Assembly: GCA_012518125.1 (NCBI GenBank)
Contig: JAAYTF010000141.1
Span: forward strand, 1-51,655
Direction: 5' to 3'
Length of the DNA stretch: 51,655 nt
Source of the DNA: Bacilli bacterium
GTDB lineage: Bacteria; Bacillota; Bacilli; Bacillales; Amphibacillaceae
Below are positions 27,917 to 36,375 of the stretch, one piece after another (position 1 is the first letter of the stretch; the number at the start of each line of letters is the position of its first letter). The position numbers and the translations under genes were made by a program. A model generated the notes under the pieces. That model did no database searches, had not been told where the DNA came from, and saw only the letters and a program-made list of their open reading frames with translations.

Positions 27917-27933
27917 AATAAGGAGTGGCTACG

Positions 27934-28764
27934 TTGAACTTTCAATTAGGATTGATCGGCTATCCAATCAAACATTCATTATCTCCGTGGATTCATGAAA
28001 CGTTTTTGGAAAAAACAAACTTGAAAGGGACGTATTCGATCATCGAAATCGAAGAACGTTCCTTTGCAGAAGAAATCGAAAAACTGAAGAAACGTGATAT
28101 CGACGGTTTTAACGTCACCGTTCCGTACAAAGAGAAAATTATCCCATTTTTAGATGAAATTGATCCGCAAGCGTCCGCGATAGGCGCCGTCAATACCGTG
28201 CAAAATAAAGATGGAAAGTGGATCGGCTACAATACGGACGGCATCGGTTATATGCGCTCGCTCATCTCAAAATACCCCGAGTTGAAGAAAGACAAAAACA
28301 TTGCGATTTTGCTTTTAGGGGCAGGCGGGGCGGCAAAAGGCATCTTGCACGCTTTAGTCGAAAACGGTTATACGAACATAACGATTGCGAATCGTTCGCT
28401 CGATCGCGCTAGCGAATTGGCGAAAGCAAACGGACAAATCGAAATCTTACCGTTAAACGATGCGGAAGCGAATTTGGCCGCCTATTCACTCATCATCCAG
28501 ACGACGTCCGTCGGCATGAAACCGAACGCCGATCGTTCGATCATTTCATTGACGAACGTTCGCAAAGGCGCCATTGTAAGTGACATCGTCTATCAACCGT
28601 TGGTGACGAATTTTTTAAAAGAGGCAAGTTTCCATGGCGCCCGCATCCACTTCGGGCACACGATGCTGTTGTACCAAGCCCAATATGCGTTTGAAATTTG
28701 GACGGGGATCAAACCGGAAATTGGTACGATGGATGACGAATTAAAAACGATTTTGGAAGGTTGA
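27934..28764 (+). CDS. aroE: Shikimate dehydrogenase
   Basis: 276 residues. Shikimate-binding signatures are IGYPIKHSLSPWIHE at the N-terminus and GFNVTVPYKEKIIPFLD near 58 with the catalytic Lys. The NADP loop is LLGAGGAAKGILHAL near 127, then NRSLDRA. It reduces 3-dehydroshikimate in aromatic amino-acid synthesis. TTG 27934 is 8 bases after AAGGAG; the GTG 27925 used by the ORF track overlaps that ribosome site. It lies within the yqeG-yqeM run as in B. subtilis. Confidence 0.95.
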   Translation: MNFQLGLIGYPIKHSLSPWIHETFLEKTNLKGTYSIIEIEERSFAEEIEKLKKRDIDGFNVTVPYKEKIIPFLDEIDPQASAIGAVNTVQNKDGKWIGYNTDGIGYMRSLISKYPELKKDKNIAILLLGAGGAAKGILHALVENGYTNITIANRSLDRASELAKANGQIEILPLNDAEANLAAYSLIIQTTSVGMKPNADRSIISLTNVRKGAIVSDIVYQPLVTNFLKEASFHGARIHFGHTMLLYQAQYAFEIWTGIKPEIGTMDDELKTILEG

Positions 28765-28770
28765 TTCAAT

Positions 28771-29064
28771 TTGCTTACGGGAAAACAGAAACGATTTTTG
28801 CGTTCAAAAGCCCATCATTTAAAAGCGATTTTTCAAGTCGGAAAAGATGGGGTTAATGAAAACATGATCAATCAGTTGAATGATGTACTTGAAAAGCGTG
28901 AATTGATCAAAGTTCGCGTCTTAAAAAACTGCCTATTGGACAAGGAAACGATTGCCGAACAGCTTGCCGAAGGAACAGGTGCCGAAGTCGTGCAAATGAT
29001 CGGCAGTCATATCGTTTTATATAAAGAGTCGAAAGAAAATAAGCAAATCATCTTGCCTGAGTGA
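28771..29064 (+). CDS. yqeI: CRM-domain RNA-binding protein YhbY/YqeI
   Basis: 97 residues: LTGKQKRFLRSKAHHLKAIFQVGKDGVNENMINQ, with the GKxG loop, then ELIKVRVLKNC. This is the single CRM-domain YhbY family, which associates with pre-50S ribosomes in E. coli. Start is TTG 28771 behind AAGG; spacing is on the long side. It ends just over the nadD region in the same operon. Confidence 0.93.
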   Translation: MLTGKQKRFLRSKAHHLKAIFQVGKDGVNENMINQLNDVLEKRELIKVRVLKNCLLDKETIAEQLAEGTGAEVVQMIGSHIVLYKESKENKQIILPE

Positions 29065-29081
29065 GCGAAAAAGGTGTACGT

Positions 29082-29660
29082 ATGAAACGTGTTTGTTTAT
29101 TTGGCGGCACATTCGACCCGCCGCACATCGGACATTTGCACATCGCAGAAAAAGTGTTGGAAATGTTGGATTTGGATGAAGTATGGTTTATCCCGACTTA
29201 TCATCCGCCCCATAAAGATAAAGCAGAAACCGCAAGCCACCATCGGCTGCAAATGGTTTCCTTGATGATTGAAGGGCAAGAAAGATTCCGTGTCGAAGCG
29301 ATCGAATTGGAACGGAAAGGAAAATCGTATACGATTGATACGATCGCCCAATTGAAGCGAAAATACCCGAACACGGAATTTTATTTTTTGATCGGGGGCG
29401 ACCAAGTACAAGAATTGAGCACCTGGAAACGGTTCGACGAACTCGTTGACATCGTTCAGTTTATCGGCGTTGAACGGCCCGGTTATCAGTGGAAAGATGC
29501 TCCGTACGTAAAAAAACTATCGATTCCGCTCATCGATGTATCCTCGACGGAAATAAGACAGCGCATCAAAACGGGGCGGCCGTTTTGCCATTTGTTGCAC
29601 GAAAAAGTGTTTCATTATATAAAGGAGAACGGGCTTTATGGATATCGAAAAAGCGATTGA
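29082..29660 (+). CDS. nadD: Nicotinate-nucleotide adenylyltransferase
   Basis: 192 residues. It opens KRVCLFGGTFDPPHIGHLHIAE, the nucleotidyltransferase GGTFDPxHxGH motif, and ends with IDVSSTEIRQRIKTG, the ISSTxIR motif. NadD makes deamido-NAD from nicotinate mononucleotide and ATP. ATG 29082 is behind AAAAAGGTG; the GTG at 29061 in the ORF track overlaps yqeI and has no clear ribosome site. It overlaps yqeK by 23 bases. Confidence 0.96.
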   Translation: MKRVCLFGGTFDPPHIGHLHIAEKVLEMLDLDEVWFIPTYHPPHKDKAETASHHRLQMVSLMIEGQERFRVEAIELERKGKSYTIDTIAQLKRKYPNTEFYFLIGGDQVQELSTWKRFDELVDIVQFIGVERPGYQWKDAPYVKKLSIPLIDVSSTEIRQRIKTGRPFCHLLHEKVFHYIKENGLYGYRKSD

Positions 29661-30213
29661 ACTCGTTGAAGCGAACTTGACGAAAGGACGTTTTGAACAT
29701 ACATTAAGGGTGAAAGACACCGCGATTCAATTAGCTGAACAATACGGAGCGCCAATCGACCTTGTGACGATTGCTGCTCTGTTTCACGACTATGCAAAAG
29801 ATATGGACAAAAACGAATTGAGACGACTTATTATATCTTACGCGTTGCCGGATGATTTATTGGAATATCACCATGAACTGTGGCACGGGCCGGTGGCGGC
29901 GAAAATCGTTGAAGATCAACTGCAAATTACAAACGAGGACGTGTTAAACGCCATTTATTATCATACGACCGGCCGGGCCAACATGAGCTTGGTTGAAACG
30001 ATCATCTTTGTCGCAGATTACATTGAGCCGAAAAGGAGCTTCCCCGGCGTCGAGGATGTCCGTAAAGAAGCAAAACAAGATCTTCACAATGCCGCAAGGC
30101 GCGCGCTGAAAAATACGATCCATCATTTGCTCGACAAGGATGCGACGATTCATCCGAATACGTTTTTTGCCTACAATCACTTAACTAAAACAATAGGAGT
30201 GAAAGAAGTTTGA
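29638..30213 (+). CDS. yqeK: HD-domain Ap4A hydrolase YqeK
   Basis: 191 residues with an HD phosphohydrolase domain: RFEHTLRVKDTAIQLAEQYG, then IAALFHDYAKDM (HD near 52), HGPVAAKIVED and YHTTGRANM, with IIFVADYIEPKR. This arrangement is the YqeK family, a metal-dependent symmetrical Ap4A hydrolase in Firmicutes. ATG 29638 follows AAAGGAGAAC inside nadD. The stop overlaps the rsfS start. Confidence 0.95.
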   Translation: MDIEKAIELVEANLTKGRFEHTLRVKDTAIQLAEQYGAPIDLVTIAALFHDYAKDMDKNELRRLIISYALPDDLLEYHHELWHGPVAAKIVEDQLQITNEDVLNAIYYHTTGRANMSLVETIIFVADYIEPKRSFPGVEDVRKEAKQDLHNAARRALKNTIHHLLDKDATIHPNTFFAYNHLTKTIGVKEV

Positions 30214-30563
30214 AAGATAAAGAAGAATTGCTGAAACTAATCGTATCTGCCTGTGAAGAACGAAAAGCCGAAAATTGCATCGTCTTAAACATGGAAAATT
30301 TGACGCCAATTGCCAGCTATTTTCTCATTTGCCATGGAAACAGCGAACGGCAAGTGCAAGCGATCGCCCGCGCCATCAAAGAGGCCGCCTTGGAAAATGG
30401 CTTTGATGTCGCAAGCATGGAAGGCTACGAACAAGCCCGTTGGATTTTAATTGATTTGAACGAAATCGTCTGCCACGTGTTCCATCGCGACGAACGGCTC
30501 TATTACAATTTGGAGCGGTTATGGGGCGATGCGGAGCAAATTCAAGTTGGGGAAAACAACTGA
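30210..30563 (+). CDS. rsfS: Ribosome silencing factor RsfS
   Basis: 117 residues: LLKLIVSACEERKAENCIVLNM, YFLICHGNSERQVQAIARAI, and the end VCHVFHRDERLYYNLERLWGDA, all family hallmarks. RsfS binds L14 of the 50S subunit and blocks subunit joining when nutrients are short. TTG 30210 overlaps the yqeK stop (TTGA) and follows TAGGAGTG. The stop overlaps the next start. Confidence 0.96.
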   Translation: MKDKEELLKLIVSACEERKAENCIVLNMENLTPIASYFLICHGNSERQVQAIARAIKEAALENGFDVASMEGYEQARWILIDLNEIVCHVFHRDERLYYNLERLWGDAEQIQVGENN

Positions 30564-31312
30564 TGGCGCTTTATCAAAATTTCGCTCTTTTATACGACGA
30601 TTTGATGAAAGACGCGCCTTATGATCAATGGATCGATTTTACGGAACATTTCATCAAAGGCAAACATGTTGGCAAAATCGTCGATTTAGGGTGCGGCACG
30701 GGCGAGATCACCGTCCGCTTGGCGCAAAAATATCGACATGTTTACGGCGTCGATCTGTCGGATGCGATGCTTGCCATCGCTGAGCAAAAAGCGCTGGAAC
30801 GTAACGTTCCGCACATCATGTGGGTGAAACAAGACATTCGACATTTGTCCGGCTTTGAAAACGTCGATCTGTGCATCAGTTATTGCGACGTCATCAATTA
30901 CATTGTCGAATTAAAAGATATACAGTCCGTATTCATCAACGTGCATCGTAGCCTGAACGATGGGGGACTTTTTATTTTTGACGTCCATAGTTTAAATTAC
31001 GTAGAAAGTTCCTTGGTCAATCGTACGTTTGCGTACAAAGATGATGAAATCGTCTATATATGGAATTGCGAAGAGGGCGATGTGGAAGGGGAAATGTTCC
31101 ACGACATGACTTTTTTTTATAAAAAAGATGATGGACCGAAATACGAACGATTTGACGAATTGCACCATCAACGGACGTACGATGTGGAAACATACGCGAA
31201 CTTGTTAAGGAAGGCGAAATTTTCAAAAATTGCCTTTTACAGCGACTTTTCCGTCGAAAAACCTTTTTCCGAAACAGATAGTGAACGAATTTTTATCGTT
31301 GCACAAAAATGA
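30563..31312 (+). CDS. yqeM: Class I SAM-dependent methyltransferase YqeM
   Basis: 249 residues. SAM motif I is GKIVDLGCGTGEITVRLA (near 40), with YGVDLSDAMLAIAEQKA after it and CISYCDVINYIVE later. The substrate is unknown. The ORF track starts at 30521 inside rsfS; ATG 30563, overlapping the rsfS stop as TGATG and behind TTGGGG, gives MALYQNFALLYDDLM, the usual YqeM N-terminus. B. subtilis comER, which follows yqeM there, is absent here. Confidence 0.88.
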   Translation: MALYQNFALLYDDLMKDAPYDQWIDFTEHFIKGKHVGKIVDLGCGTGEITVRLAQKYRHVYGVDLSDAMLAIAEQKALERNVPHIMWVKQDIRHLSGFENVDLCISYCDVINYIVELKDIQSVFINVHRSLNDGGLFIFDVHSLNYVESSLVNRTFAYKDDEIVYIWNCEEGDVEGEMFHDMTFFYKKDDGPKYERFDELHHQRTYDVETYANLLRKAKFSKIAFYSDFSVEKPFSETDSERIFIVAQK

Positions 31313-31338
31313 CCTGCTACTTTTTTCAATTTGGCGAT

Positions 31339-31367
31339 TTTACAAACGCTCTCGTCTTCACTATGAT
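31339..31367 (+). promoter_or_regulatory. Promoter of the comE operon
   Basis: TTTACA (31339-31344), a 17-base spacer and TATGAT (31362-31367); both hexamers match 5 of 6. Start predicted near 31374, about 65 bases before comEA. Confidence 0.75.
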
Positions 31368-31376
31368 AAAGACGAG
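31351..31376. repeat. Inverted repeat flanking the comEA -10
   Basis: CTCGTCTT / AAGACGAG, 8-bp perfect arms 10 bases apart. The -10 hexamer lies in the gap and the downstream arm reaches the predicted start, so most of the repeat would not be in the RNA. That suggests a protein-binding site. Confidence 0.65.
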
Positions 31377-31437
31377 ATGGGTGTATAACATCGTACCATT
31401 CGTCAGCTGAATTTCGACGGAAAGGGTTCGAAGACAA

Positions 31438-32058
31438 TTGTACGAGTTGGTTCGTAAATACGGTCTGTTCATCATTGCCGTTTGTGGGGCCGTCTTCGTT
31501 TATTATTTGACGAATGAAAACGACAAACAGGTTGACGACGAAGTAATCATTAACGAAATGGATCATAACGACCTGTTGGAACGGTTTCAGGCATTTGAAG
31601 CTGAAGATGAAGAAAATGGAGAAGATCGATGGTTCGTCGATGTCAAAGGTGAAGTGAAAAAACCAGGTTTGTACGAAGTGGATAAAGACGCACGTGTAAA
31701 ACACGTCATTGATTTGGCAGGCGGATTCACGGATGAAGCCGCAAGCGAACATGTCAATTTGGCGCAAAAAGTAAGCGATGAAATGGTCATCTATGTACCG
31801 AAAAATGGCGAAGAAGACGGATTTTTAAACGAAATGCCGACAGCTACTAACGGTCAATCGATGCAAAAGATAAACGTGAATAAAGCAAGCGCCGAAGAAT
31901 TGACGCAGCTAAACGGCATCGGACCGGCCAAAGCGGAAGCGATCATCAGTTATCGGGAAGAACACGGACCGTTTAAAAGCGTCGAAGAATTGCTGCAAGT
32001 AAATGGCATCGGTGAAAAAACGTTGGAAAACATTCGGGACGACATCACCATTCAATAA
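31438..32058 (+). CDS. comEA: Competence DNA receptor ComEA
   Basis: 206 residues. An N-terminal membrane anchor (YGLFIIAVCGAVFVYYL, about 8-24) is followed by an acidic linker, an SLBB-type domain (WFVDVKGEVKKPGLYEVDKDARVKHVIDLAGGF) and a C-terminal double helix-hairpin-helix DNA-binding domain (INVNKASAEELTQLNGIGPAKAEAI). ComEA binds incoming double-stranded DNA outside the membrane and hands it to ComEC. Start is TTG 31438 with AAAGGG about 11 bases before, rather far; an in-frame TTG at 31447 is an alternative. It has its own promoter and precedes comEB by 21 bases. Confidence 0.95.
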   Translation: MYELVRKYGLFIIAVCGAVFVYYLTNENDKQVDDEVIINEMDHNDLLERFQAFEAEDEENGEDRWFVDVKGEVKKPGLYEVDKDARVKHVIDLAGGFTDEAASEHVNLAQKVSDEMVIYVPKNGEEDGFLNEMPTATNGQSMQKINVNKASAEELTQLNGIGPAKAEAIISYREEHGPFKSVEELLQVNGIGEKTLENIRDDITIQ

Positions 32059-32079
32059 AAGAAAGTAGGGTTATCGAAA

Positions 32080-32535
32080 GTGAAGCGCATCTCTTGGCAA
32101 CAATATTTCATGGCGATGGCAAAAGTCGTATCGTTAAGAAGCACGTGTACACGGTTAAATGTAGGTGCCATCATTGTCCGCGACAATCGAATCATCGCTA
32201 GCGGCTACAACGGTAGTGTCGAAGACAGCGCCCATTGCATTGACGAAGGATGTTACATCGTAAACAACCATTGTGTAAGGACCGTCCATGCGGAAATGAA
32301 TGCGCTTTTGCAATGTGCCCGGTTCGGCGTAAGAACGGAAGGGACGGAAATGTACGTCACCCACTTTCCGTGTTTGCAATGTTCGAAACATATCATTCAA
32401 GCCGGGATTAAGAAGATTTATTACGAATTCGATTATAAAAACGATCCTTTAGCGCTTGAACTTTTGAACGAAGCAAATGTCGCAGTCGAACAAGTGAAAT
32501 TGAGCGACGTCATCGTGGAACAAAAGCTTTCGTAA
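32080..32535 (+). CDS. comEB: ComEB, dCMP deaminase family
   Basis: 151 residues. Zinc-binding deaminase motifs are TVHAEMNALLQC (His and catalytic Glu near 71-73) and THFPCLQCSKHIIQAG (two Cys near 100). It turns dCMP to dUMP for dTMP supply; in B. subtilis ComEB is dispensable for uptake although always in the operon. Start is GTG 32080 behind AAGTAGGG. All catalytic residues are present. Confidence 0.95.
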   Translation: MKRISWQQYFMAMAKVVSLRSTCTRLNVGAIIVRDNRIIASGYNGSVEDSAHCIDEGCYIVNNHCVRTVHAEMNALLQCARFGVRTEGTEMYVTHFPCLQCSKHIIQAGIKKIYYEFDYKNDPLALELLNEANVAVEQVKLSDVIVEQKLS

Positions 32536-32577
32536 ATACGATTCGCTGCATGAGGGGGTGAGCGGCCCTATTTTCAC

Positions 32578-34869
32578 ATGAAAGGCCATTTCCATCTTTT
32601 CGCACTGAGTGCGGCTTTCAGCGTCATCGCCATCAACACGGGCAAATTTTCCCTTTTCCTCGGTGCATGGTTTTTATGGCTCGTTTATTTGTATTTCTCC
32701 AAACGGATCAACTTCGTACTATTCGTTTCTGCTTTCTTCAGTTTCTTCTTTTTCCATCACTATTTCCCCGCGTATGACCCCGCAGCTGTCTCTAGACCTT
32801 TTCCTGAAAACAAAACGTATACTTTTACCGGAACGATCGTAAGTGACATTGAACGTTCCGAAGAAAAACTGTCATTTACGTTTCTGGAAAACCAAACGGA
32901 AACGAAATTAAACGTCGTTTTATTCGATGACGATGAACGAAACAAACGTTTTCCATATACATATTATGCAGTTTGTTCGATCAAAGGAAAATTTTTGACA
33001 CCGCCTGAAGCGACGAACCCTTTTCAATTTGATATGAGACGTTATTGGTTTGAACAAGGCATAGCGGGACAAATCATCGTCGAATCTGCTGAAGACATCG
33101 TATGTACAAACCGCAACCACGTGTTAGGCGCTATTTATACGTTCCGCAAGAACATGCTGCAAAAAGCAAAGGAAACGTTGCACCCGGAATTAAGCGGCTG
33201 GCAGCAGGCGTTAATCTTCGGAGATAAGAGCGGGATTGATGAAGGAACGGAAATGCTGTTTCAACGATGGGGTTTGTCGCATCTGTTAGCGATTTCCGGA
33301 CTGCATGTCGGAATCATCTTGACGATCGTTTACTTCTTTATCATTCGCATTTTTCAATGGACGAAGGAAAAAGCCCGGTTATTCGTTCTCATGTTTTTGC
33401 CGGTGTATGCTTTATTGGCGGGCGGTCAGCCTTCCGTATGGCGTGCTTCGTTGATGGCCGTCGTCGTGTTAATCATGCAATGGAAGAAGTGGAAATTGTC
33501 GCATGTCGACATGTTAAGCATCGTCTTTTTGACGTTGATTATCGGCGATCGGCATATAATCTTCCATGTCGGTTTTCAATTTTCTTTCCTTGTGACGCTC
33601 GGGCTCATCCTTTCCCATGAATGGTTCAAACAAGCGGAAAATCGGTTCGATTTAGGTTTAAAAATCAGTTTTATCGCGCAAATGATGATCGTCCCGCTGC
33701 AAATGCACTACTTTTTTTATTTCCAACCGTTGGCGATTTTGCTGAACGTCTTTGTCGTGCCGTATTTTTCGTTGTTTGTCATACCGTTTTGTTTTGTCAG
33801 TTTGACGTTCTCTTATTTGCCAAAATATATGGTGACATTTTTGGAAACGTTCTTTTTGAAGCTAAACCAATTCTTCATCGATTTCATCAAAGCGATTGAC
33901 AAAATGGTGAACGTACCTTTCGTCTCAGGTGAAATTTCACTATTTACGGCTTGTTGCTATTATTTTTTCCTTGTCATGATGATGATTGCGCTGAACAAAA
34001 AACGGCACCGCAATGCATTGCTGTATGGTCTAATGCTTACTGCGACATTGACGTTCATCATCGTCAAACCGTACATTTCAAGCGAAGGTTTAGTGACGAT
34101 GCTCGATATTGGCCAAGGGGACGCTTTTGTCATTGAACTTCCATATCGTAAAGGCGTCTTCCTCATCGATGGCGGGGCGACGTTTGATTTCCAAACGTTT
34201 GAACCGAAAGACAACGTCTTTCAACATGTCATTCGTCCGTACTTGATGGGGAGGGGCATCGAAACAATCGACGCCATTTTTGTCACGCATGCCGACTTGG
34301 ACCACCACGGAAGCATCCGCTACATTTTGGAACATTTTGACGTCAAGGAAGTGATCGTCCATCCGTATTTCAACCTGGAAGATAAAGAGTTCAAAACGTG
34401 GAGGCAATTAGGCGCAAAAATTACAAAAGCGAACGTATTCGATGAAATCACGCGGAACGGCCACTCGTTTTACGTTTTAGGGCCGTTAGATGACAAACGG
34501 GATGAAAACGACAATTCACTCGTATTATATACGGAAATAGGCAAGGCGCATTGGCTGTTCACCGGGGACATCGGAAAGGAAGTGGAGCGGGAAATCGCAT
34601 CGCTGTTTCATTTTCTCGATGTCGATATCGTAAAAGTGGCGCATCACGGCAGCGACACGTCGACCGATGAACAATTCTTAAAGACGTTTCGCCCAAAATA
34701 CGGCTGGATATCGGTGGGAAGAAACAATCGATATGGCCATCCGAAAGAGGAAGTGCTTGAAACATTGGAAACATACGGTGTTACCATTTTCCGAACCGAC
34801 GAACAAGGGGCCGTCCAATTTATTTTTGACGATGAGAAGGCTTACATCAAACCGTTTTTGAACCAATAA
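32578..34869 (+). CDS. comEC: DNA uptake channel protein ComEC
   Basis: 763 residues in three parts: N-terminal membrane helices with an OB-like soluble segment, the multi-helix Competence domain (GLSHLLAISGLHVGIILTIVYFF near 235), and a C-terminal metallo-beta-lactamase domain (MLDIGQGDAFVIELPYRKGVFLIDGG, THADLDHHG, KVAHHGSDTS). It forms the channel for single-stranded DNA; the last domain is the likely nuclease for the discarded strand. ATG 32578 is the only in-frame start after the upstream stop at 32551, but the strong GGGGGTGAG lies about 17 bases away. The gene looks intact, so transformation may be possible. Confidence 0.95.
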   Translation: MKGHFHLFALSAAFSVIAINTGKFSLFLGAWFLWLVYLYFSKRINFVLFVSAFFSFFFFHHYFPAYDPAAVSRPFPENKTYTFTGTIVSDIERSEEKLSFTFLENQTETKLNVVLFDDDERNKRFPYTYYAVCSIKGKFLTPPEATNPFQFDMRRYWFEQGIAGQIIVESAEDIVCTNRNHVLGAIYTFRKNMLQKAKETLHPELSGWQQALIFGDKSGIDEGTEMLFQRWGLSHLLAISGLHVGIILTIVYFFIIRIFQWTKEKARLFVLMFLPVYALLAGGQPSVWRASLMAVVVLIMQWKKWKLSHVDMLSIVFLTLIIGDRHIIFHVGFQFSFLVTLGLILSHEWFKQAENRFDLGLKISFIAQMMIVPLQMHYFFYFQPLAILLNVFVVPYFSLFVIPFCFVSLTFSYLPKYMVTFLETFFLKLNQFFIDFIKAIDKMVNVPFVSGEISLFTACCYYFFLVMMMIALNKKRHRNALLYGLMLTATLTFIIVKPYISSEGLVTMLDIGQGDAFVIELPYRKGVFLIDGGATFDFQTFEPKDNVFQHVIRPYLMGRGIETIDAIFVTHADLDHHGSIRYILEHFDVKEVIVHPYFNLEDKEFKTWRQLGAKITKANVFDEITRNGHSFYVLGPLDDKRDENDNSLVLYTEIGKAHWLFTGDIGKEVEREIASLFHFLDVDIVKVAHHGSDTSTDEQFLKTFRPKYGWISVGRNNRYGHPKEEVLETLETYGVTIFRTDEQGAVQFIFDDEKAYIKPFLNQ

Positions 34870-34909
34870 AAAAATGCTGCTCATTCAATGTTGCAGCATT
34901 TTTGTTTTT
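34868..34909. terminator. Terminator between comEC and yqzM, bidirectional
   Basis: AAAAATGCTGC / GCAGCATTTTT, 11-bp perfect stem with a 12-base loop, then TTTGTTTTT on plus and an A-run on the other side that serves the leftward gene. Confidence 0.9.
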
Positions 34910-34912
34910 CAT

Positions 34913-35044
34913 TCAGTTCATCACGCTGATGGCCGTCCCTAAGAAGAAAATGAACAAGAAAAATAGGAATGAATAAATAAACCCACTAACGGCGAAAGGA
35001 ATGTCACTTGTCTTCTCTTGTGGATCTTTTTCGAATTCGTTCAT
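34913..35044 (-). CDS. yqzM: Small membrane protein, YqzM family
   Basis: 43 codons, too short for the ORF track: MNEFEKDPQEKTSDIPFAVS followed by one membrane segment (GFIYSFLFFLFIFFLGTAIS, about 21-40). It matches the small YqzM family found between comEC and holA on the opposite strand in Bacillus, and its place here is the same. Function is unknown. ATG 35044 follows AGGAGGGATAC, a strong ribosome site, which supports real translation. Confidence 0.8.
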   Translation of the reverse strand: MNEFEKDPQEKTSDIPFAVSGFIYSFLFFLFIFFLGTAISVMN

Positions 35045-35240
35045 ATGTATCCCTCCTATGTATCTGTAGTTAGTATAAGCCAAATGAGGAAAAAATGCCA
35101 GTTAAATGTGAAAACTCACGGCATATTCATAGTATAGATCGCCAACGATGAAATATGTTAATATAATGATAAATGATTTTTGCGAGAAATCGTTCATTTT
35201 CATCGACTTGTCACAAAATTTTCGGAAAGCAGGTAACGAA

Positions 35241-36275
35241 ATGATCGCTTTTCAAGAAGCAGTGAAACGATTGAAAACGGGCGAGTTGGCGCCTCTTTAT
35301 TTGCTGTTGGGCACGGAGTATTATTTCATGGAACAATTCAAACGGGCGTTGTTCGAACGATTAGGCGATGATAGCGAAAACATCAACGAGTTTGATTTGC
35401 GGGAAATTTCGATCCAACAAGTCATCAACGACCTTGAGACGTTGCCGTTCTTTACGGACAGGAATGTATCGATTGGAGAAAACCCGGTATTTTTGCTCGG
35501 CACGAACGAAAAAATTCCCGTTTCGCACGACTTGGCGACGTTCGAAGCGTATATCAAAAATCCTGCTCCGTACAGTACGTTCATATTGCTTGCACCATAT
35601 GAAAAGCTCGATAAAAGGAAAAAAATCGTCAAATTGTTGTTAAAACACGCGCAAGTTATCGATTGTCAACCGATTAAAGGGCACACATTGCGGAAATGGG
35701 TGGAGCAACTGTTAAAAGCGCAAAACATTCAGATGACGGAAAAAGCGCTTCTTCGTTTTGAAGCGGAATTCGGACCGAATTTACATTTGTTGCAAAAAGA
35801 AATTGAAAAAATGGCCCATTATATTGGTGAAGGTGGCACGATCGACGAAGAACAATTGATGGAAATCATGTCGAGTTCCGTTGAACAAACGGCAATCGAA
35901 CTGGCAGACAGCGTTCTGAACAACAATTTGCCAAAGGCGATTAAAATTTACCAACAATTGATCAAATTGAACGAAGATCCGATCGCTATGATCGCATTGC
36001 TTAGCTATCAATTCAGGACGATTTTGCAAGTGAAATTGCTCGCGGAAAAAGGGGTGTCTCAGCAACAGATGGCGCGGATGATGAAAGCACATCCATTTGT
36101 GATAAAAAAAGCAGCTGAACGGATGCATCGATATGATAAAGAAACGTTATATACGATCATGAATGAACTTGCCGAAACCGATCACTTGATCAAACGCGGG
36201 AAAATGCAAAAAGAGATCGCTTTTGAAATTTTGCTTTATCGGCTCGTGAAACATTCGCAAAGCACACCGTCATGA
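35241..36275 (+). CDS. holA: DNA polymerase III delta subunit
   Basis: 344 residues: IAFQEAVKRLKTGELAPLYLLLGTEYYFMEQFKRAL at the N-terminus, LPFFTDRNVSIGENP, and a C-terminal helical region with LADSVLNNNLPKAIKIYQQLI and MLSYQFRTILQ-like text. This is the HolA/YqeN clamp-loader subunit that opens the beta clamp. The ORF track start (35148) is a leader frame; ATG 35241 behind AGCAGGT gives the family N-terminus and length. A TATAAT at 35162 may be its promoter, without a good -35. It is convergent with rpsT. Confidence 0.94.
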   Translation: MIAFQEAVKRLKTGELAPLYLLLGTEYYFMEQFKRALFERLGDDSENINEFDLREISIQQVINDLETLPFFTDRNVSIGENPVFLLGTNEKIPVSHDLATFEAYIKNPAPYSTFILLAPYEKLDKRKKIVKLLLKHAQVIDCQPIKGHTLRKWVEQLLKAQNIQMTEKALLRFEAEFGPNLHLLQKEIEKMAHYIGEGGTIDEEQLMEIMSSSVEQTAIELADSVLNNNLPKAIKIYQQLIKLNEDPIAMIALLSYQFRTILQVKLLAEKGVSQQQMARMMKAHPFVIKKAAERMHRYDKETLYTIMNELAETDHLIKRGKMQKEIAFEILLYRLVKHSQSTPS

Positions 36276-36280
36276 AATGT

Positions 36281-36319
36281 AAAAAGACGTTAGGCCCCGA
36301 GCAGCCTAACGTCTTTTTT
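36281..36319 (+). terminator. Terminator of holA
   Basis: AAAAAGACGTTAGGC / GCCTAACGTCTTTTT, 15-bp perfect stem with an 8-base loop. Its arms share AAAAAGACGTTAG with the mtnN-sigK terminator. Confidence 0.93.
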
Positions 36320-36326
36320 CATCAAA

Positions 36327-36366
36327 ATAAAAAATGGCTTCATTCAATATGAAACCATTTTTTTAT
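36327..36366 (-). terminator. Terminator of rpsT
   Basis: On the minus strand AAAATGGTTTCAT / ATGAAGCCATTTT with one internal mismatch, followed by a T-run. It lies just past the rpsT stop. Confidence 0.85.
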
Positions 36367-36375
36367 GAACATACA

